From a virus: DNA of 33,245 bases. This document shows positions 27,886-33,245 of the stretch, piece by piece. A program made the position numbers and the translations under genes. Position 1 is the first letter of the stretch. The number at the start of each line of letters is the position of its first letter. A model generated the notes under the pieces. The model had not been told where the DNA came from, searched no databases, and saw nothing but the letters and a program-made list of their open reading frames with translations. The DNA lies in IMG/VR virus record IMGVR_UViG_3300017752_000074, positions 1 through 33,245 of that record, one strand, 5' to 3'.

Positions 27886-30302
27886 TATTGGCCTGATTCC
27901 GTTTGATGCCCATAGTAGCCTGTTGCTATGATGTTTGCACCACCTGCGTCAGTCGCAATATCAACTTTAGCAGAGCCATTGGCAAAGGTCCATTGTGAAA
28001 CTGCCCATTTAACATCTCTAGTTGATGTTAATGCATGCCAAGTGTTTATAGTGTCTGAATTTGCCGGGGTTGCAGTATCACCAGAATTAGATGAATGCCG
28101 CCAATAATATGTCTGTGAAGGATTGGAAGTATTAATCCAAGAACCTTGTTGGGCGTCACCCGATGAATCACCTATTCTCCAAATTGTTCCGTCTGATCTG
28201 AACTCCCAGCCGATAACAATAGAAACGCCAGGTGTTAAACCAAATGCCAGTACTGGTGAGGCTGAAGAACCACTAAGGCTAACAGTCTCAGTAGGAGTGT
28301 TACCAGTATTATCCCACGTAAAGGTATATCTACCCGATGAGCTAAGATTATAATAAGTTACAGGAGTGTCTGTATTTTTTTGTCTCAGGAAAAATCTAAG
28401 ATATGCAGTACCTGATGAGGAATCAGATTTTTGCCAATACCATTTACGACTGGTTACAACACCATCTCCTATCGGCAGGTCTAGATAAGTATTAAGTGGT
28501 TCAGTAGCAGAGCCATTTGGTGTATCACCACTGCTCTTCTGCATGTAAATTGTGTAGTGAGATCTTGTATTTCCTGGTGATGGTGGTCTGCCGCCATTCC
28601 ATTCTCCAATATAGTATTTCCCACCAGGGTACTGATTACCAAGTCCGTATATTTTACCATCTTCATTAAATTCAATGCCTGGATCTGCAGATGTGTTATC
28701 AGTATCACTTATAGTAATACTACTAAGAATGTCTGCATTTGGATAGACGCTAGCATTTCTTTGTTTTATTTGAAGCATGTCCTCGGGCGCACGTATTCTA
28801 TTATATACATTTCTTTCATAATCCAGGAACCCTCCACCACTACCAAGCAATTGATCAGAGTCTGGCCATCCATAGGTATCTCTTATAGACACCCATGCAA
28901 GAGATTGTCCTCCATAAGTTCCAAGGACTAGACGGTGATTGTATGAAAATAACCCAGATCCTATAAGGACATTTTCGTAGTCATCCGCAGAGGAAGATGT
29001 AAAGTATTGACCTTGTGATGTCCCATCAAGATTAAAGAAACAAAGTACTCCATTTGAATTGGTCTTTGCAGCAACTGATCCTACAAAAATCCGAGCATCT
29101 TCTACTTCAAGTAATGCACCAAATGCCTCTGCTGTTCCGGCAGTAAAGGCACCAAAATTTAGTGTTTTAAGCCATTCACCATTCAGATCATATATGTAAA
29201 CATTACCCTGTGTAGTTGTTTCAGTCTCGCCTGATTGGTACCCAGGTGCAGAAATAAAAATTTTATCAAATGCTATTCGAACTCTTGTTCCAAACATATT
29301 ATTATCTGCTCTATTAGCCACTATTTCTTCGATAGTGTTTATGAGTTGGCCATTTAAATCATAGACATATACTTTGCCGCGGTGGTGTCCTGCATTTCCA
29401 GCAGTCCAAGCATTGGCATTTACGTCTACATCTGACCATAATGGATTTGAAACTACAATTCTACCACATCCAATTTCAGAGCCTTCGCCCCAACCTTCAT
29501 AATCAGTAGGTGGTGCTACCCCTGGTGTAAGATCTGGGTCATACAATATGTGCGTTACTTGAGCATGCTCATTAAGTAATACGGTATTATATTTGTGGTA
29601 ACTTCCACCGGTAACTCCATTATTGGTAGCAATAGTTTTTAAAGAAAGTATTCCATGACCATATCCAGACTCTTCCGAGCCTAAATTGTAAACTGCCATA
29701 AGTGAAGTACTTCCAGTAATTCTGTCTGAAATCTCATCATCTGTAATTTCAGCATGCACATTTCCAAAATAATCAACTAATTGTGCAGACTTTAAGACTA
29801 TAAATCCAGAGCTGGTCCACATCATACCATTTGTACCTTGCTTCATGGAATTTGTCGACAGACTATTTGCTAGTTCCACTCCTCCAGTAGAGTTACCTGG
29901 CGATGGTATAAATGGAGCAAAAAGAACATTCTGTGCAGTTGCTCCATTTGAAGGCTGTGATGAATAGGAATTAATTTTGTTAAGACCAGGGTAACCTGGT
30001 GATCCAGAGACTAGTGTAGCTTCAAAGCTAGGCGGAGGCGATCTGAAAAATCCATCATTATACTTACCTATAATATGGCCGAAGGCGCTATCCTTCCTCA
30101 TTTCCCAGCCCCACGGGCCCGAAGTACTAGTTGATCCGAATGCAAAAAGCCCACCAGATCCTTGTATTCCGCCGGTGGTAGTAAATCCTAAGTCGTTTGC
30201 AGAATCACCCCCTACAAAGGAACTTGTAGCGGTCTGTCCTCCCATCCTACCCATAAAAATACCTGGTCTGGACGTAATGTAGTTGTATGATCTGAATGCC
30301 AT
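27885..30302 (-). CDS. large tail fiber/adhesin with beta-propeller-like repeats
   Basis: 805 residues, strand-rich, Gly/Ser/Thr/Asn-rich, few charged residues: a typical virion adhesin. N-terminus MAFRSYNYITSRPGIFMGRM. Residues ~200-490 carry about five FG-GAP/integrin-like units with the plan G-x-x-R-I-hh-G ... G-x-V-Y-V-Y-D-L-N-G-x-h-h: GCGRIVVSNP ... GKVYVYDLNGQLINTI; FDKIFISAPG ... GNVYIYDLNGEWLKTL; DARIFVGSV ... LCFFNLDGTSQGQYF; and NHRLVLGTYG. The C-terminal third (after ~530) has repeated W-Y-x-x-x-S-x-S strands (RKWYWQKSDSSSGTAYLRFF; QTYYWRHSSNSGDTATPANS), probably receptor-binding or trimerising. Receptor unknown. Confidence 0.78.
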   Translation of the reverse strand: MAFRSYNYITSRPGIFMGRMGGQTATSSFVGGDSANDLGFTTTGGIQGSGGLFAFGSTSTSGPWGWEMRKDSAFGHIIGKYNDGFFRSPPPSFEATLVSGSPGYPGLNKINSYSSQPSNGATAQNVLFAPFIPSPGNSTGGVELANSLSTNSMKQGTNGMMWTSSGFIVLKSAQLVDYFGNVHAEITDDEISDRITGSTSLMAVYNLGSEESGYGHGILSLKTIATNNGVTGGSYHKYNTVLLNEHAQVTHILYDPDLTPGVAPPTDYEGWGEGSEIGCGRIVVSNPLWSDVDVNANAWTAGNAGHHRGKVYVYDLNGQLINTIEEIVANRADNNMFGTRVRIAFDKIFISAPGYQSGETETTTQGNVYIYDLNGEWLKTLNFGAFTAGTAEAFGALLEVEDARIFVGSVAAKTNSNGVLCFFNLDGTSQGQYFTSSSADDYENVLIGSGLFSYNHRLVLGTYGGQSLAWVSIRDTYGWPDSDQLLGSGGGFLDYERNVYNRIRAPEDMLQIKQRNASVYPNADILSSITISDTDNTSADPGIEFNEDGKIYGLGNQYPGGKYYIGEWNGGRPPSPGNTRSHYTIYMQKSSGDTPNGSATEPLNTYLDLPIGDGVVTSRKWYWQKSDSSSGTAYLRFFLRQKNTDTPVTYYNLSSSGRYTFTWDNTGNTPTETVSLSGSSASPVLAFGLTPGVSIVIGWEFRSDGTIWRIGDSSGDAQQGSWINTSNPSQTYYWRHSSNSGDTATPANSDTINTWHALTSTRDVKWAVSQWTFANGSAKVDIATDAGGANIIATGYYGHQTESGQ

Positions 30303-30312
30303 TTATAACACC

Positions 30313-30969
30313 TTAAAAGGTAATGTTGTTAAAGTTTGCAAATGTCGATACATCATTTAAATCAATAGCTTCTAATCTATCAGCTACTTTTCTTTTTCTA
30401 CCTATAAGATTTCCAATAACACGATCATTTTCCTCTGCCTTTGCTATAACCTTAGGTGCAAGAATTGCAACTGTGGTTTCTCTTGCGTCTGCGATTGCGG
30501 TCAGTAGTGGAGTTGGTACTGAGTTGTCAGCTGTATATGCTAGTGCCTCTACTCTTTGCTGTGCAAATGTTGATTTTTCGGTCTCAGAATAGCCATTCGC
30601 GATGGCTGCAGCCAGAACCATTTGGTTAAATGAGCCTTCAGCCTCTGAATTTTTTGCTATTTTATAAGTCTTTGCAGCAGCAATTTTTTCTTCATCAGTT
30701 GTAAATCTATCAAACGCCTCAAAATGTTCTGTCCATACACCATCAACTAAATCAACACTAGTCGTACGAACTGCTTGATCCCAATTCAAAGAAGGAATGT
30801 CTCCCTTCTCTACTATAACATATTCTGCCGGAAGATTTGATTTTAAGTTTTCTAGTTCTGGGTGTTGTTTAATTACTGTCAACAGTTCTGGGTGTTGAAA
30901 ATGATCCAGTAAAGGAAACTCTGCTATTTCATTCGTGTCTGGATTGATCTTAGCAATACGATAAGACAT
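30313..30969 (-). CDS. putative tail fiber assembly protein
   Basis: 218 residues between two adhesin genes. The N-terminus gives YRIAKINPDTNEIAEFPLLD; the middle DIPSLNWDQAVRTTSVDLVD and GVWTEHFEAFDRFTTDEEKI resembles the W-x-Q-x-V..., DGxWxxxxxxxDxTxxEK region of short fiber-assembly or tail-tip proteins. The rest is helical (EGSFNQMVLAAAIANGYSET; ARETTVAILAPKVIAKAEEN), and ends VSTFANFNNITF. Location suggests a chaperone for fiber assembly or a minor tail component. Identity is not secured. Confidence 0.6.
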   Translation of the reverse strand: MSYRIAKINPDTNEIAEFPLLDHFQHPELLTVIKQHPELENLKSNLPAEYVIVEKGDIPSLNWDQAVRTTSVDLVDGVWTEHFEAFDRFTTDEEKIAAAKTYKIAKNSEAEGSFNQMVLAAAIANGYSETEKSTFAQQRVEALAYTADNSVPTPLLTAIADARETTVAILAPKVIAKAEENDRVIGNLIGRKRKVADRLEAIDLNDVSTFANFNNITF

Positions 30970-30981
30970 ATTATAATTCCT

Positions 30982-32559
30982 CTAATTTTGTGTTACACCT
31001 GTAGACTTTTCGATAAGTCCATCATAGGTTGTTGGTATTTTGAATATATTTATACATGCGTCTGTTGTATTCCAGGTATTGGGATGTACAAAGATACCAT
31101 AGCCCATAGCAAATTTGCTAGCGCCTGCTTCAGAGCCAAAAGCTGCTCCCGATGTATTGCCTGCCATATCTTCTGGATATATTGTGTCGATATACCTACC
31201 ATTAATATCATGAAGTTCATAAGGTTTATAGTCTTCTGTATTCGTAGGCGCTCCGGTGTCGGCGGCCGCTTCAAACGGATACAAAACTTTGGTCATAATT
31301 AAGCCACCGTATATTGACAGCCCGACCAGCTGATATGATCTATTAGAGTCACTATCAAGAGCACCCCCACGCGCCCCTACAAGCGACCATAGATAATTAC
31401 CATCCATATCAAAGACGAACTTTGCACCCATATTCCTCTGGCTAGGATTATCCACCCGTTGTCCATCTATTACTATTCTGCCAGATCCTATTCTTACATC
31501 AGCTCCTAGTTTAATACTTGTCTGTAAACTTGATCCATAATTAGTCTGCCATGGATGAAAAAGTATCTTTTCAAAATTTCCGTTGAGATCAAACATATAT
31601 GCAGTTCCCATATTAGCCTGCGTTGCCGCCTGATTGGGAGAATAAAAGATAGAGTCATCCTGAGAACAAATAACTATTTTTCCGCAACCGACGGCTTGTT
31701 GGGCTTGAGATCCTCCGCCGTATGTACGCCCACCAAAACTTGCACTGTAGGCCGGTCTATCATAGTCATACACCATTGGATCTGCATTACCAAATTCATT
31801 TGCTGAAGTAGTCGAATAATATTCCATCTCATTCTTCCAAAGAATATTAGGACATATTATATTTCCGTTATAATCATATATAGTAGCATTTCCTTGAAAT
31901 GAGCCTACGCCAGGGTCACCGCCAGGTGGAGTAAATCTGTAGTTTCCACTAGCTCTTTGCCTACCGACGACTATTCTTCCACAACCTGCCGCTGCGGCCA
32001 TACCAAAAGCATCTGAAGATGAATATAACGTAGATGGAATAGGAAGTGTGCGCAATAAATTGCCCATTTGATCGTAGACATATGTTCTACCGACCTCAAG
32101 CTCGGTGGCACCATTATCGTATGCATTAGGATCGTTATCATAATCATTTGAATGTACTATAAGTAAACCATCAACACATATAACACCCCAACCAAATCCA
32201 GTATCATCCCCGATACTAGTTTCAGGAGCATCTATTCTTCCAAGATAATCTCCTTCAAAACTAAACATAAAAACGGCGCCGACATCATTATTATAGTTAT
32301 ACTGACCTACAAATATTCTGCTGTCACCAATTGCGACACCACCGTTACTAAATCCTGCTGTAACATTGGGCGGCTGTACAGTGATACATGTTGCTTGTAT
32401 ATCACCTGCGGTATAATTACTTAGGGTAGGTTTGTCACCGATGGATTCTGGATTACCTGACCCTAACTGTACATTATCTATGGACGTCAGTATATCTCCT
32501 GCCTTCCCAATGTGTGTTTCGGCTTCAAATCCGGTACCCTGTGAGGTTTTAATTGCCAT
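30982..32559 (-). CDS. seven-bladed beta-propeller-like tail adhesin
   Basis: 525 residues. After an N-terminal docking-type segment (TSQGTGFEAETHIGKAGDIL), about seven repeats of 50-70 residues follow, each with a G-x-G-x-I-hh strand and a closing D-h-x-G-x-h-h strand: DSRIFVGQ ... FMFSFEGDYLGRI; DGLLIVHS ... YVYDQMGNLLRTL; GCGRIVVGR ... TIYDYNGNIICP; GCGKIVICS ... YMFDLNGNFEKIL; GSGRIVIDG ... FVFDMDGNYLWSL; YGGLIMTKV ... ELHDINGRYIDTI; MGYGIFVHP ... NIFKI. This is the FG-GAP/integrin-alpha-like propeller plan. The Ala/Gly-rich stretches resemble phage structural proteins. Related to the genes at 27885 and 32571, so probably a paralogous array. Confidence 0.78.
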   Translation of the reverse strand: MAIKTSQGTGFEAETHIGKAGDILTSIDNVQLGSGNPESIGDKPTLSNYTAGDIQATCITVQPPNVTAGFSNGGVAIGDSRIFVGQYNYNNDVGAVFMFSFEGDYLGRIDAPETSIGDDTGFGWGVICVDGLLIVHSNDYDNDPNAYDNGATELEVGRTYVYDQMGNLLRTLPIPSTLYSSSDAFGMAAAAGCGRIVVGRQRASGNYRFTPPGGDPGVGSFQGNATIYDYNGNIICPNILWKNEMEYYSTTSANEFGNADPMVYDYDRPAYSASFGGRTYGGGSQAQQAVGCGKIVICSQDDSIFYSPNQAATQANMGTAYMFDLNGNFEKILFHPWQTNYGSSLQTSIKLGADVRIGSGRIVIDGQRVDNPSQRNMGAKFVFDMDGNYLWSLVGARGGALDSDSNRSYQLVGLSIYGGLIMTKVLYPFEAAADTGAPTNTEDYKPYELHDINGRYIDTIYPEDMAGNTSGAAFGSEAGASKFAMGYGIFVHPNTWNTTDACINIFKIPTTYDGLIEKSTGVTQN

Positions 32560-32570
32560 ATTCTATTATC

Positions 32571-33245
32571 CTATCCGCTATATATTTGTGGTGATTGCCA
32601 ACTTAAGCCTCGGGTGCCAGCAATATCAATGGTTGAATTATATTTTCTCCAGCGATGTGCTTTACTCATCACATCTCTTGGTCTCATTGGCTTTGTACCT
32701 GCTCTTATCTCTAAGTATTCTGTTCCAGTACTGTTTAGCGAATATCCTAATATGTTAAATTCCATGGAGGTACAATTTTGAGCCACATAATGAGTTCGAG
32801 TACCATAACTGAAACCACCTGAGATTGAAAAATCATCCATGACATTATGTGCATATCTGTCATATGCAATTAAGTGGTTATTATTAAGCCTACCCATTGA
32901 TTTGTATCTTCCAAATCCATTATATGTGACTGTGTTGTTCGGGGGCTCTATATGACTTATGTATATTCCACTCATCGTATCATATGTAAATATTTTTTTA
33001 TTAGTGTCGTTTCCTATTCCAACAAAAAGATGTGTACCATCTCCTTCAATCCAATTACCAAAGCCTGTAATTGTAGCTGCTCCATCCGTTGATCCCAGTG
33101 CCAAGGTCATAGGAGGTCCTATTTCACCAATAAATTTTCGGCTAAGTGAACTGAACATATATACTGCTCCGACATTATTACCCGTAAAAGGAGCACCTAT
33201 AAAGAGCTTATCATCAATTACTTTCATACACCAACCATACTTATC
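32571..33245 (-). CDS. tail adhesin with propeller-like repeats, 5' part beyond window
   Basis: The frame stays open through the internal ATG at 33227 to the window edge (DKYGWCMKVIDDKLFIGAPF), so at least 225 residues and the true start lies outside. Visible repeats: DDKLFIGAPF ... VGAVYMFSSLSRKFIGEIG; GTHLFVGIG ... KKIFTYDTMSGIYISHIE; NNNHLIAYDRY. The C-terminus leaves the repeat plan: NCTSMEFNILGYSLNSTGTE then YLEIRAGTKPMRPRDVMSK. It is probably the last piece of a third propeller adhesin related to its two neighbours. Confidence 0.72.
   Translation of the reverse strand, partial: DKYGWCMKVIDDKLFIGAPFTGNNVGAVYMFSSLSRKFIGEIGPPMTLALGSTDGAATITGFGNWIEGDGTHLFVGIGNDTNKKIFTYDTMSGIYISHIEPPNNTVTYNGFGRYKSMGRLNNNHLIAYDRYAHNVMDDFSISGGFSYGTRTHYVAQNCTSMEFNILGYSLNSTGTEYLEIRAGTKPMRPRDVMSKAHRWRKYNSTIDIAGTRGLSWQSPQIYSG

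Noticed and set aside
30296-30303. TATAAATG on the minus strand at the start of the 805-aa adhesin
   Set aside because: It includes the start codon of the gene, so it cannot serve as that gene's promoter, and it differs from the octamer.
1-33245. tRNA genes, CRISPR arrays, insertion sequences, attachment sites
   Set aside because: I looked for T-arm like GGTTCRA patterns, regularly spaced repeats, transposase motifs and flanking direct repeats, and saw none. A tRNAscan run would settle the tRNA question.

Overview
This window is part of the genome of a T4-like (Tevenvirinae-related) myovirus, most probably a marine phage of a Gram-negative host. The case rests on a collinear T4-type virion module on the minus strand, read in transcription order: adhesin genes, gp13, gp14, gp15, gp16, gp17, gp18, gp19, gp20, a core-protein slot, gp21, gp22, gp23. 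Opposite it is a dense plus-strand array of tiny early-type genes. The DNA looks AT-rich. Phage-encoded KDO (3-deoxy-D-manno-octulosonate) genes imply a host with lipopolysaccharide or a KDO-containing capsule. A COX-subunit-IV-like small protein hints weakly at an alphaproteobacterium. The host cannot be fixed from sequence alone.

Layout, plus strand, 1-13650: the 3' end of a PD-(D/E)XK exonuclease, then about 40 small genes packed with ATGA, TAATG or slightly longer overlaps. They form at least five units. After the first two genes, units start at sigma70-like promoters near 590, 3247, 3732, 8420 and 8763, and these promoters belong to one sequence family (two copies share 52 identical bases). 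Recognisable products are a DUF932 protein, a BPSL0761-like protein, the kdsA-kdsB-cupin sugar cassette, an AbrB/MazE-fold protein and a DsbA-like DNA-binding protein. The others are conserved phage hypotheticals or single-pass membrane peptides. Six genes are short or have corrected starts (1108-1269, 1259-1465, 1468-1608, 1605-1712, 4815-4940, 13498-13650).

Strand switch, 13651-13735: two adjacent hairpins face each other and terminate the two converging transcription units.

Layout, minus strand, 13736-33245: the late virion module. Exact T4-type late promoter octamers (TATAAATA) lie upstream of gp23, gp22, gp21, gp18 and gp13, with near matches upstream of gp19 and of the 391-aa core-region gene. 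Between gp15 and gp16 sits a nucleotidyltransferase followed by two small genes. The 161-base gap before it carries two divergent consensus sigma70 promoters: one would make the nucleotidyltransferase an early gene, and the other points antisense into gp15. Upstream of gp13 are three proteins with beta-propeller-like (FG-GAP/integrin-like) repeats plus a fiber-assembly-like protein. They are probably the host-recognition apparatus; the last one runs off the window.

How it works together: host sigma70 RNA polymerase would read the early promoter family, making many small host-modifying proteins and the KDO enzymes. A DsbA-like factor and late sigma machinery (not in this window) would then switch on the TATAAATA promoters for capsid, tail and packaging genes. 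No tRNA, CRISPR array, insertion sequence or attachment site was seen. No gene-free stretch exceeds 300 bases.
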